A program made the translations under genes and the position numbers. A DNA stretch of 64,000 nucleotides. Origin: Nitrospiria bacterium (GTDB lineage: Bacteria > Nitrospirota > Nitrospiria > JACQBZ01). Under the pieces are notes generated by a model, which worked only from the letters and a program-made list of their open reading frames with translations, was not told where the DNA came from and did not search any database. This document shows positions 42,171 to 50,386 of this stretch, piece by piece. The DNA is taken from NCBI GenBank assembly GCA_035517655.1, contig DATIYJ010000011.1:1-64000 (forward strand), written 5' to 3'. Numbering within the stretch: the first letter of the stretch is position 1; every line of letters begins with the position of its first letter.

Positions 42171-44116
42171 CCGGACACCTTTGTCTTCGGCCTGAAAATG
42201 TTGAGGATGACCCCCAATCCCATGATGCCGCCCCCGATCCAGACCAGCAGAACAAGCGGGTTGATGAGCGCCCGGACCGTCACGCTGTCCGATCCGACAT
42301 CGGGCATAGTCAGAAAAATATGTCCCAGATGGATGGTATAGAGGGCGGCCTCCGTCGTTGGGGTCTCGGACACGGGATAAATGCGTTTTTGAGGTTTGAG
42401 GACCGTAAGCAGTCGGTCGCCCTTGTAAACCTCGAAGAGACCCTCCTGGGCTGTCCAATTCGCTCCCGAGACCTCATGCAGCCCGACCATTTTGATCGTG
42501 TAGTTTTTTAACTGGATGGTGTCGCCGATCCGCATCGGAACCACCTTCTCAACCTGGTAGATGGTGGAGGCGATGATGCCGACGACCATGATCAGCACGC
42601 CCAGATGGGTGACAAGACCTGCAGAACGTCTCTGATTGTTCGTGAACCCCTGATAAAAACCGATCAGGTAATTGGTCTCATGGCGGCGGGCCCAAAGGGC
42701 CGAGACCTTTCCAAAGTCCACAAAAATGGTCGTGGAGACAAAGGAGACGACCAAGGCGCCCGCCACTCCGAACACCGTTCGGATTCCGATAAGCCACGCA
42801 ACGGCGGTCATTCCAACGGCCACGAACGCGGCGGGGAGAAAGTTCTTTTTAAGATTGTCCAACGAGGCCTTTCGCCATGCGATGGAGGGACCGATTCCCA
42901 TCATCAGAAGCAGACCGAGCGCCACCGGCATAAAAACGGCGTTGTAATAAGGGGGGCCGACGCTGACCTTCGCCGTCTTGAGCGTCTCGACCAGAAGGGG
43001 GTAGAGGGTTCCCAGAAAAACGGTCGCCGCGGCGACGAGGAAGAAAAGGTTGTTAAAGAGAAAGACGGACTCTTTTGAAACGACCGAGTCCATCTCAATC
43101 TGGCTCCGGAGCCTGCCCGAACGGGCAATCAGCGTTCCGAAACCCAACGACATCATGACGGCCAGGAAGACCAAGATGTACAGTCCTCGTCCGGGATCGG
43201 TTGCAAAGGAATGAACCGACGAGAGAACCCCGCTGCGGACTAAAAAGGTTCCGATCAACGAGAGGGAAAAGGTCACGATGATGAGAAAAAGGTTCCAGAC
43301 CTTGAACATCTTCCTCTTCTCCTGGACCATGACGGAATGCAGGAAGGCGGTGCCGACCAACCAAGGCATGAAGGAGGCATTTTCGACCGGGTCCCACCCC
43401 CAATATCCGCCCCAGCCCAGCTCATAGTACGCCCAGTACCCGCCCATGAGGATGCCCGTCGTCAGAGAAATCCAGGCAAACAGCGTCCACCGTTGCGTGA
43501 CTTTTATCCATTCCTCCCCCAGCCGTCCGGAAAAGAGGGCCGACATGGCGAAAGCGAATGGGATCGAGAAGCCGACGTAGCCGAGGTAGAGCATCGGAGG
43601 ATGAACGACCATCGCGGGATCCTGAAGAAGCGGATTGAGGTCTCGTCCGTCCGGCGGGACCGGATAGAGACGTTCGAAAGGATTGGATAGAAAAACGATC
43701 ATGCTCAGGAATCCGAACATGATCAACGATTGGATCGACAAAAGATACGGCATGATGACGGGTTGGGTTCTCCAGTGCAGCCAGACCGCGAGGGTGCTGT
43801 AGGCCGTCAGGATCCAGACCCAAAGCATCAGAGATCCTTCGTGGCCTCCCCACAGACCCGCCACTTTGTAGAAGACCGGGAGTTTGCTGTTGGAGGTGGC
43901 CATCACGTATTTTACGGAGTAGTCATTGGTCAGAAAAGAATAGATCAATGAAGCCATGCCGATCGAAACGAGAAAGAAATTCAGCGTTACGGCCTGACGG
44001 GCGACCCGAACCAAATCGGGACGGCCGGTTTTCAGGCCCACGATCGGGCTGACCATGGCGACGACCGAGAGAACCAAGGCCAGAACGACGGAAAAATGAC
44101 CGATTTCAATAAACAT
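42167..44116 (-). CDS. ccmF: Cytochrome c haem lyase subunit CcmF
   Basis: 649 aa with about 15 membrane helices. It carries the haem-handling WWD-type motif 'GWGGYWGWDPVENASFMPWL', conserved 'GLWGGHEGSLMLWVWIL', and periplasmic loop histidines such as 'HPPMLYLGYVGF'. It is the core of the haem lyase that joins haem to the CxxCH motifs of apocytochromes, including those encoded in this window. The start lies 24 bp after ccmE and the stop overlaps ccmG. Confidence 0.97.
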   Translation of the reverse strand: MFIEIGHFSVVLALVLSVVAMVSPIVGLKTGRPDLVRVARQAVTLNFFLVSIGMASLIYSFLTNDYSVKYVMATSNSKLPVFYKVAGLWGGHEGSLMLWVWILTAYSTLAVWLHWRTQPVIMPYLLSIQSLIMFGFLSMIVFLSNPFERLYPVPPDGRDLNPLLQDPAMVVHPPMLYLGYVGFSIPFAFAMSALFSGRLGEEWIKVTQRWTLFAWISLTTGILMGGYWAYYELGWGGYWGWDPVENASFMPWLVGTAFLHSVMVQEKRKMFKVWNLFLIIVTFSLSLIGTFLVRSGVLSSVHSFATDPGRGLYILVFLAVMMSLGFGTLIARSGRLRSQIEMDSVVSKESVFLFNNLFFLVAAATVFLGTLYPLLVETLKTAKVSVGPPYYNAVFMPVALGLLLMMGIGPSIAWRKASLDNLKKNFLPAAFVAVGMTAVAWLIGIRTVFGVAGALVVSFVSTTIFVDFGKVSALWARRHETNYLIGFYQGFTNNQRRSAGLVTHLGVLIMVVGIIASTIYQVEKVVPMRIGDTIQLKNYTIKMVGLHEVSGANWTAQEGLFEVYKGDRLLTVLKPQKRIYPVSETPTTEAALYTIHLGHIFLTMPDVGSDSVTVRALINPLVLLVWIGGGIMGLGVILNIFRPKTKVSG

Positions 44117-44140
44117 CCGGTTTTCTTTCGCGGGGGTCGT

Positions 44141-44605
44141 TTATTGTTGTAGGGTTTTCAAGAGGTCTTTCTTGGGAAACTGCACCCCGGCTCGTTTCAT
44201 TTCAATCGGCATATAATCCTCGGAATGTTTGGCCATGATCAGGTTGGAGTGAAACCGTTTTTGGGAATCCCAGAAACCCTCAACGACGGCCCCTTTGCCT
44301 TCCTTGAACAGGTCGGGCGGAATTCCTTCAAAGTCTACCGGGATTGCGGCCTCACCGTCCGTTAATGCAAAACTTAGTTTCAGCGTATTGGGGACGACCT
44401 GAAGGCTCCCTTTGACGACCATTCCTCCGACCCGGACCTTTTTGCCGTAATAGGCCGGCGAGAAAGAAACCACTTCGGATGGGGTGAAAAAATAGACTAA
44501 ATTCTGTCCGAACTGCCCCAATCCCAGGTAAAGCAATCCTCCCGCGATCGCGATCAGGCTGAGAATCAGGCCGTATTTTTTTCTCTTACTCAAAGTCACC
44601 GACAT
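44141..44605 (-). CDS. ccmE: Haem chaperone CcmE
   Basis: 154 aa if started at the ATG at 44605; an ATG at 44638 would add 11 codons. The first choice gives the usual short basic N terminus (SKRKKYG) before the anchor helix. The OB-fold domain carries the haem-binding His127 in 'MAKHSEDYMPIEM', matching the 'AKHDENY' motif of the family. It takes haem from CcmABC and delivers it to CcmF. It overlaps the end of the CcmE/CcmD-like gene by 20 bp. Confidence 0.93.
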   Translation of the reverse strand: MSVTLSKRKKYGLILSLIAIAGGLLYLGLGQFGQNLVYFFTPSEVVSFSPAYYGKKVRVGGMVVKGSLQVVPNTLKLSFALTDGEAAIPVDFEGIPPDLFKEGKGAVVEGFWDSQKRFHSNLIMAKHSEDYMPIEMKRAGVQFPKKDLLKTLQQ

Positions 44606-45083
44606 CGGGTTCGTACTGCTTGGATTGTTTGATCTCATTATACAATAATCGGACACGCCGTTCCATCATAAAAAGAAAAAGGGCCAGGGGAATCATGACG
44701 AGATACGCTGCGATAATAAATCCATAGTTAGGAATCAGGTCGATGTCCTGAGCCACGAATTGTTGCGCGGTGTTATCCCACCGTCCGACCACGACCAGGG
44801 TCTTGAGTTCACGGAGGTCGTCCGTGTCGCTTCCTTGATAGTCGACCGGAACGCGCTGCCCCTTTCCCACGATGAAAAACAGCCTGTGGGAAGTGACGGG
44901 GTCTTTCCGAAGGCTTCCGGCCTCGATCATTCCCAACATGCGAACGGATTCGGCGGGATGATCTTTCAAGACCTGATCCGGGGTCAGAGGCCGCACGTCG
45001 CGGTTATAGCGCTGCGTTCCGACGGCGGCGATCCAGAGACCAACCAAAAGCAGTCCTCCCCAGCGGAGATACAATCCCTTCAT
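44586..45083 (-). CDS. CcmE-like OB-fold protein with CcmD-like C-terminal helix
   Basis: 165 aa. An N-terminal helix (about 7-22) is followed by a region that tracks CcmE segment by segment: 'VRMLGMIEAGSLRK', 'RVPVDYQGSDTDDLRELKTL' and 'VVVGRWDNTAQQFVAQDIDL'. The haem-ligating 'AKH' motif is replaced by 'LIPNYGF'. A second helix 'GFIIAAYLVMIPLALFLFMM' and the basic 'ERRVRLLYNEIKQ' tail resemble CcmD. It sits exactly where ccmD is expected, between ccmC and ccmE. It may replace CcmD in releasing holo-CcmE from CcmABC; this is inferred. Confidence 0.75.
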   Translation of the reverse strand: MKGLYLRWGGLLLVGLWIAAVGTQRYNRDVRPLTPDQVLKDHPAESVRMLGMIEAGSLRKDPVTSHRLFFIVGKGQRVPVDYQGSDTDDLRELKTLVVVGRWDNTAQQFVAQDIDLIPNYGFIIAAYLVMIPLALFLFMMERRVRLLYNEIKQSKQYEPDVGDFE

Positions 45084-45093
45084 CGCCCCGCGC

Positions 45094-45798
45094 TCACAAA
45101 CGAACCTCCCCCAGCAGGCGGCCTTTCTTGGCCTCCAGAAGCTGCTGCAGGTAAAGCATCTGGGTGCGGACTCCCACCATATACGTGAAGAGCAGGTAGA
45201 AGCCCACCGACATGAAGATGAGGGGATAGAGCATAACGCTGGCGATCGCTATCCCGCGTTGGGAAATCGAAAGGGGCTGGTGCAGCGTGCGCCACCACTC
45301 CACAGAAAAATGAACGATCGGAAGGTCCACGGCTCCGACAATCGCCAGAATGGCGGCGTAGCGCGCCTCCCGTTCCTTCTCTTCGATAAATGTCCGCAAC
45401 ATGAGATAGCCGATCAGAATGAGCAGTAAAATGGTGAAGGAGACCAGGCGGGCGTCCCACGTCCACCAGGTGTTCCAGGTCGGTTTGCCCCAGACCGATC
45501 CGGTGAAGAGCGCCCCGGCCGTAAAAAAGACGCCGATGCCCGCGGTGGCATGGGCCATGTTGTCGACGATCGGGTCGCGCTTCCAGAGATACCACAGGCT
45601 GGCTATCGTCAAAACGCCGTAGGCCGCCATCGAGGTGCTGGCGAAGGGGACGTGGACGTACATGATCCGGACAACCTCGCCCTGGTACGAATCGGGCGGC
45701 GAGGCCACCAGGCCGAAGTAGAGGCCGATCGCGATGCAGACGGCTCCGGCCGCTCCAAACCAGCCTTCAAAACGTCGGATGTTACGGATGATGGACAT
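45094..45798 (-). CDS. ccmC: Haem exporter/handling protein CcmC
   Basis: 234 aa from the ATG at 45798, 7 bases after the ccmB stop; an upstream frame overlapping ccmB is not used. Six helices and the WWD motif 'GKPTWNTWWTWDARLVSF' are present, with the flanking haem-ligand histidines in 'MYVHVPFASTSM' and 'IVHFSVEWWRTLHQPLS'. It binds haem in the periplasm and attaches it to CcmE. Confidence 0.96.
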   Translation of the reverse strand: MSIIRNIRRFEGWFGAAGAVCIAIGLYFGLVASPPDSYQGEVVRIMYVHVPFASTSMAAYGVLTIASLWYLWKRDPIVDNMAHATAGIGVFFTAGALFTGSVWGKPTWNTWWTWDARLVSFTILLLILIGYLMLRTFIEEKEREARYAAILAIVGAVDLPIVHFSVEWWRTLHQPLSISQRGIAIASVMLYPLIFMSVGFYLLFTYMVGVRTQMLYLQQLLEAKKGRLLGEVRL

Positions 45799-45805
45799 GG
45801 TTGAC

Positions 45806-46483
45806 TCAGTGATCCAGAATAAATTCAAACACCCAAAAGGAGACGATCGTAAAGATGACGTCAAAAATGATCAGCAACTGGATCCATGGCCGATAAAGGG
45901 CGGCGGATTCTCCCTGTAAGACGCCGCCCGTGGCTTCAACCGCGCCGATGAGGACCGGAACGATCAATGGCAGAAGCAGGATCGGAAGCATCACCTCACG
46001 GGCACGGATCTGGACCGTCATCGCCGAAAAAAGCGTGCCGACCGCCGAGATACCCAAGGTTCCAGCCACCAATATTAGCACAATGAGCGGAATCTTATCA
46101 AAGATATCCAGGTTGAAAAAAATCACGAACAGCGGAAACAGGATCACCTCGACGGTCAACATGAACAAGAAATTGCTCGCCAGCTTTCCCAGATAGATGG
46201 CCCCCCGTGGAATCGGGTTCATCTGGAGGTTTTCGAGGCAGTCGTTCTGCAGTTCGGCCGTGAAGGATTTGCCGAGGCCGATGATTCCGGTGAAGATGAA
46301 GGCGACCCACATGATCCCCGGCATCAGCTCCTCGGCCGTTTTCTGGTCCATCGAAAAGCTGAAGCTGAAGATGAGAATGACGATGAGCGCGAAAAAAAAC
46401 ATGGAGGAGATGTTCTCCCGGCTTCGCATCTCGCTGATCAGGTCTTTCCACGCAAGCCATCGGATCACGTTAAAAAAGTTCAT
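45806..46483 (-). CDS. ccmB: Haem ABC transporter permease CcmB
   Basis: 225 aa with six helices. Family motifs include 'LAWKDLISEMRSRE', 'AFIFTGIIGLGKSF', 'CLENLQMNPIPRGAIYLGK' and 'MLPILLLPLIVPVLIGAVEA'. It pairs with the CcmA ATPase to drive release of holo-CcmE. It overlaps ccmA by 14 bp. Confidence 0.96.
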   Translation of the reverse strand: MNFFNVIRWLAWKDLISEMRSRENISSMFFFALIVILIFSFSFSMDQKTAEELMPGIMWVAFIFTGIIGLGKSFTAELQNDCLENLQMNPIPRGAIYLGKLASNFLFMLTVEVILFPLFVIFFNLDIFDKIPLIVLILVAGTLGISAVGTLFSAMTVQIRAREVMLPILLLPLIVPVLIGAVEATGGVLQGESAALYRPWIQLLIIFDVIFTIVSFWVFEFILDH

Positions 46484-47159
46484 GGGCGGCGACCAGATCC
46501 TTCACGGGGATTTCACGCAGCACTCCCTGATGCAGCACACCGGCCTTGCCGGCGACCTCGGCGGACTGAACCCGGTTGTGGGAGGTCATGAGAACGGCCG
46601 CACCCTGCGCGGTGCTCTCCCGGATGAAGTGGTTCATCATCGTCATCCCCCGTTCATCCAGGGACGAGTAAGGCTCGTCCATCAGAAGAACTTTGGGACG
46701 GATCAGCATTGCCTTGGCGATCGAGAGCCGCTTTTTCATTCCCTCGGAAAAGGAACGGATCTTGAAGGCCGCGAAGGCTCCGATCCCGACCCGATCCAAC
46801 GTGACCTTGATCTCATGAGTGGTCGGGACCCGTCCGCGAAGCCCCAGGGCGAAGCGGATGTTTTCCACGGCGTCGAGCTCGCTGTACAGGTACGACCCGT
46901 GGGCGATCATCAGTAGAATTTCACGGACCTGATTCCGATTCCGGATTCCGTCATAACCCATCATTTCGAACCGGCCCGAGGACGGCTTCTGCAGCGTCGC
47001 CAAAACCTTTAACAGCGTGGTCTTCCCGGCGCCGTTCGGTCCGAACAACGCAAAGCATTCTCCCGACGCCACCTCGAATGAAACGTTCTTCAAAACCTGG
47101 TAATGACGGTACGATTTGCTGAGTTGTATTCCTCGGATCGCGGACATGATTGGGTTCAT
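46470..47159 (-). CDS. ccmA: Haem ABC transporter ATP-binding protein CcmA
   Basis: 229 aa from the ATG at 47159. An ATG at 47147 (MSAIRG...) is equally possible; a TTG at 47177 would lie on the predicted transcription start. Walker A is 'GPNGAGKTT', the signature motif 'SFSEGMKKRLSIAKA' and Walker B 'VLLMDEPYSSLD'; the switch His is in 'LMTSHNRV'. The 'SEGMKKR' variant replaces the usual 'LSxGQxxR'. It opens the ccm operon, followed by ccmB, C, the CcmD-like gene, E, F, G, H and I. Confidence 0.92.
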   Translation of the reverse strand: MNPIMSAIRGIQLSKSYRHYQVLKNVSFEVASGECFALFGPNGAGKTTLLKVLATLQKPSSGRFEMMGYDGIRNRNQVREILLMIAHGSYLYSELDAVENIRFALGLRGRVPTTHEIKVTLDRVGIGAFAAFKIRSFSEGMKKRLSIAKAMLIRPKVLLMDEPYSSLDERGMTMMNHFIRESTAQGAAVLMTSHNRVQSAEVAGKAGVLHQGVLREIPVKDLVAAHELF

Positions 47160-47184
47160 CCCGTCGGCGCAAATCAAATGTGTA

Positions 47185-47214
47185 ACGATACTTTAATCTC
47201 GGCCGGTTTGTCAA
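47185..47214 (-). promoter_or_regulatory. Sigma70 promoter for the ccm operon
   Basis: Minus strand: perfect TTGACA (47214-47209), an 18-bp spacer and TATCGT (47190-47185). The predicted start near 47178 leaves a ~20-30 nt leader to ccmA. Confidence 0.6.
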
Positions 47215-47245
47215 TGACGGGAAAGACGGCCCCACGGATCATTCT

Positions 47246-48691
47246 TTATCGGACTCTCAGCGCGCCGCTGCCCAGGAGGTATTTAAGGTCGTCGTCTTCG
47301 AATCGGAGGCCGCCGCCGATGAAGCCGGTGTCGAGCTTCCGGTTGAGGTAGTTGTCGTAGCCGCCTTGGACGAAGAGGTATTTGAAGAAGGTGTAGCCGG
47401 CCGTGGTCTTGATGTGAGGATGCGGGTTCAGCGGATCATCGCTGTTGAAATCCCAAATATCCGCGCTGAGCTTCAGGGCGTCATTGAAGAGATAGAGATC
47501 GGCGCCCCCGCCGAAGCTGTTTTCCATCAGCCCGACCCGCAGGGCCAGATCCGAGAACCGGCGGCCGAACTCGGCGCTGAACTTCAAGCGGTGCTGGGTT
47601 TCATACTGCGTCACGGGGCCGTTGTTATCGAACTGCGTGATGGTTTTGATGACCCGTCCCCGGGGATCGTCCACCAGCTCCAATAGATAAAATTTGTCTT
47701 CTCGGGGCTGGAGTTGAACCGAAAAGTAACCTTTGTTTTCGTGAGTGTCAAGTTGGTACTCGTTGCGGAATCCGATCGTGGTTTTGAACCGCTCGATGCG
47801 GTTCACGGCGTTGCCGAAGCCCTCGAGGGCCGTGGTGATCTGATCGTAGGCCTTGTCATCGGTGAAGAGCTTCCCGATCGTGCCCTCTCCTTTTTCGACC
47901 TTCTGCGTGATATTGTTCAACCCTTGAAGGGCCGAGTCCAGCTTGTTGTACACGTCGTCGTTCTGAACGAGTTTTCCCAATGTCCCTTCGCCTTTTTCAA
48001 CCTTGGTCGCGATCGCCTCCAGTTTTTCGGAGGTGCGATTGAGACTTTCCATCAACTTGGGCAGGTCCGTTTTGAGCGATGCACTGACGTCCTGAATGTT
48101 GGCAACGGCCTTGGTAAAATTCTCGCGGTTGTCTTTCACCGCGCCGCTGAGGTTGTGGCTCAGATCGCGGATGTTGGCCACGATCTCCTTCATCGATGTC
48201 TCGCCTTCCTTCGTTCCGAGCGCTTCGCGCAGGGAGGCGCTGACCGCCTTGATGTCGGTCGCAATACTGCTAAATTGGTTGATCAGCCGGTCCAAATCGG
48301 CCACCTGTTCGCTCTGGGGAATGCTATCGCCGTCCTTCAGATAACCCTCTTCTTTTCCCGGAACGAGTTCGAGGTACTTATCTCCCAGGAGTCCGGTGGC
48401 GCGGACGGCTGCCTGGGTTCCTTTGCGAAGTTTGATGTCCGGATTGATCCTCAAGGTGACCTTCGCCTGTCCGTCCAGCAGCGTGATCGTTTCAACTTGG
48501 CCCACCTCTACCCCGGCGACCCGGATCTTGGATTTGGTATCCAGCCCCGCCACGGTGTCGAAAAGCGCGAAAATGCGATAGCCGGCTTCGGTGCCAAAAC
48601 GATAGCCGCCCACCTTAAACGTCATATAGGTCAGGATGAGAACCCCGAGCAGAACCACCAGTCCAACTCGGGCTTCGGTGCTCAAGCGCAT
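47246..48691 (-). CDS. MCE/MlaD-type lipid transport protein with barrel-like C-terminal domain
   Basis: 481 aa. A helix at about 8-24 anchors it. The MCE domain (about 36-115) has 'FDTVAGLDTKSKIRVAGVEV' and 'GDKYLELVPG'. A long helical/coiled segment (about 130-290) contains a twice-repeated 'VEKGEGTLGKLV/VEKGEGTIGKLF'. The last ~180 residues alternate hydrophobic and polar residues in strand-like runs ('KGYFSVQLQPREDKFYLLEL', 'LKFSAEFGRRFSDLALRVGL', 'YLFVQGGYDNYLN'), like an outer-membrane barrel. Typical MlaD is ~180 aa and lacks this part. It probably works with the MlaE/MlaF-like genes upstream. Confidence 0.88.
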   Translation of the reverse strand: MRLSTEARVGLVVLLGVLILTYMTFKVGGYRFGTEAGYRIFALFDTVAGLDTKSKIRVAGVEVGQVETITLLDGQAKVTLRINPDIKLRKGTQAAVRATGLLGDKYLELVPGKEEGYLKDGDSIPQSEQVADLDRLINQFSSIATDIKAVSASLREALGTKEGETSMKEIVANIRDLSHNLSGAVKDNRENFTKAVANIQDVSASLKTDLPKLMESLNRTSEKLEAIATKVEKGEGTLGKLVQNDDVYNKLDSALQGLNNITQKVEKGEGTIGKLFTDDKAYDQITTALEGFGNAVNRIERFKTTIGFRNEYQLDTHENKGYFSVQLQPREDKFYLLELVDDPRGRVIKTITQFDNNGPVTQYETQHRLKFSAEFGRRFSDLALRVGLMENSFGGGADLYLFNDALKLSADIWDFNSDDPLNPHPHIKTTAGYTFFKYLFVQGGYDNYLNRKLDTGFIGGGLRFEDDDLKYLLGSGALRVR

Positions 48692-48724
48692 AATAGTGGC
48701 GGTGTCCTTTCTATTCTATGGGTA

Positions 48725-48745
48725 GGGGCTCCCGTTGCCCCCTCC
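48725..48745. repeat. GC-rich intergenic motif, copy A
   Basis: A 21-base GGGGCTC...CCCCTCC element in the mlaF-mlaD gap, similar to the copy at 52767-52789 if a two-base gap is allowed. No function is known. Confidence 0.3.
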
Positions 48746-48765
48746 ATCGGCCAAAGCCGAATGGA
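48743..48765 (-). other. Intergenic hairpin between mlaF and mlaD-like genes
   Basis: TCCATCGGC-CAAA-GCCGAATGGA can fold into a nine-pair stem with one bulged base. It lies in the 154-bp gap between these genes and lacks a T run, so it is more likely an RNA processing or stability element than a terminator. Confidence 0.35.
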
Positions 48766-48845
48766 GCTTCCCCCCTCTCGCTCGCCGTGCTCGTTGGGTT
48801 ACCACCTGCAGAGAGGACGAGCCGGAGGATCCTTCCGGAAAATAC

Positions 48846-49604
48846 CTAAACCGTCATAATCGGCCCGACCGAGCTGCCGGTGACAAATTGATGAACGATC
48901 GGATTGTCGCTGTTCTTGATTTGGTCCGGCGTTCCCACGGCCTGGATTTTCCCCTGGTACAGCATGGCGATGCGGTCCGCGATTTTGTACGCGCTGGTCA
49001 TATCGTGGGTAATGGCCACTCCCGTCACCTGAAGGCGGCGCTTCATCTCAAGGATCAGCTCGTTGATCGCGTCCGCCATGATTGGGTCCAGTCCGGTCGT
49101 CGGCTCATCGTACAGCAGGATTTCCGGTTCCATCGCCAGCGCCCGGGCGAGTCCGACCCGCTTTTTCATTCCACCGGAGAGGTCGGCCGGCATTCGGTCT
49201 TCGACCCCTCGGAGTCCGACCATCCCCAACTTCTCGGTCGCGATCCGCCGGATTTCGTCGTCCGTCATCAGGGTTTTCTGGCGCAGCGAAAAACCGATAT
49301 TTTCCCACACCGAGAGAGAGTCAAACAGCGCGGCGTATTGAAAGAGCATCCCGAATTTCTTTCGCAGCTCATCCAACGCGCGCTCCTTCAACGTGGAGAG
49401 ATCCTGTCCGGCGACGATGACCTTTCCGCGATCCGGCTTCATCAGCCCGATGATGTGTTTGAGGATCACGCTCTTTCCGCTTCCGCTCCCGCCGATGATC
49501 ACCATCGTCTCGCCGCGTTCGATCGTGAGCGTGACGCCTTGGAGCACGCGATTGTCCGCGAAGGATTTGTAGACGTCCACAAGCTGAATAATCGGTTCGC
49601 CCAC
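48846..49604 (-). CDS. mlaF: Lipid transport ABC ATPase MlaF
   Basis: 252 aa from a GTG with 'agaagga' upstream. Walker A is 'GGSGSGKSVILKHIIGLM', the signature 'DLSGGMKKRVGLARALAMEP', Walker B 'ILLYDEPTTGLDP', and the switch His is in 'AITHDMTSAYKI'. The 'GGMKKRV' signature is typical of the Mla/Ttg2A class. It powers phospholipid movement between membranes together with MlaE and the MCE protein. It starts 14 bp after mlaE. Confidence 0.94.
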   Translation of the reverse strand: MGEPIIQLVDVYKSFADNRVLQGVTLTIERGETMVIIGGSGSGKSVILKHIIGLMKPDRGKVIVAGQDLSTLKERALDELRKKFGMLFQYAALFDSLSVWENIGFSLRQKTLMTDDEIRRIATEKLGMVGLRGVEDRMPADLSGGMKKRVGLARALAMEPEILLYDEPTTGLDPIMADAINELILEMKRRLQVTGVAITHDMTSAYKIADRIAMLYQGKIQAVGTPDQIKNSDNPIVHQFVTGSSVGPIMTV

Positions 49605-49618
49605 GACGTTCCTTCTTA

Positions 49619-50386
49619 TTAGAACAGCATCGAGGTCAGAAAATAGTCCGAGATCAGGATCAGCATGGAGGAGATGACGACCGCGCCGGTCGTGGCCTTG
49701 CCCACGCCTTCCGCGCCTCCCTGGGTGTTGAATCCTTTATAACAACTGATCGTCGCGATGATCATCCCGAACACGAAGGCCTTGAGCAAGCCGCCGAAGA
49801 TGTCATCGTATTCCAGATAATCGGTGGTGCGTCGCATGTAGACGACCGGGTTGACGTCGAGCATCTGGACGGCGACTAAATAGCCGCCGGCGATCCCGAT
49901 GGCGTCCGCGAAGATCGTCAGGATCGGCAGCATCAACATCCCGGCCAGCAACCTCGGCACGACCAGGTATTTGATCGGGTTCGTGGCCATGGTGCTGAGG
50001 GCGTCGATCTGTTCGGTGACCCGCATCGTCCCGAGCTCGGCCGCCATGGCCGCGCCGGCCCGGCCGGCAACGATCAAGGCCGTGAGGACCGGCCCGAGCT
50101 CGCGGGTCATCGATAGGGCTACGACGGTTCCGACCAGGCTCTCGGCATTGAACCGTTTGAAGCCGGTGTGGCTTTGAAGGGCCAGCACCATGCCGGTCGA
50201 AACGGCCGTAATCAGGACGACCGGAACCGAACGGACGCCGACCTCCTCCATCTGCTTCAGGATGTTCCGAAATCCGAGCGGGGGACGCAGAGACCATTTC
50301 ACCGTTCTCAAAAAAAGCACGGACACATTTCCGACCTCTTCGATGAATTTCGTCGTCCGGGAGCCGATCAGTTCAAGCCACCTCAT
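49619..50386 (-). CDS. mlaE: Lipid transport ABC permease MlaE
   Basis: 255 aa with five or six helices. Family motifs include 'VRSVPVVLITAVSTGMVLAL', 'SMTRELGPVLTALIVAGRAG', 'AAELGTMRVTEQIDALSTMA' and 'PRLLAGMLMLPILTIF'. It is the membrane subunit of the Mla complex. The start overlaps the alr stop by four bases (ATGA), so alr, mlaE, mlaF and the MCE gene are cotranscribed. Confidence 0.95.
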   Translation of the reverse strand: MRWLELIGSRTTKFIEEVGNVSVLFLRTVKWSLRPPLGFRNILKQMEEVGVRSVPVVLITAVSTGMVLALQSHTGFKRFNAESLVGTVVALSMTRELGPVLTALIVAGRAGAAMAAELGTMRVTEQIDALSTMATNPIKYLVVPRLLAGMLMLPILTIFADAIGIAGGYLVAVQMLDVNPVVYMRRTTDYLEYDDIFGGLLKAFVFGMIIATISCYKGFNTQGGAEGVGKATTGAVVISSMLILISDYFLTSMLF

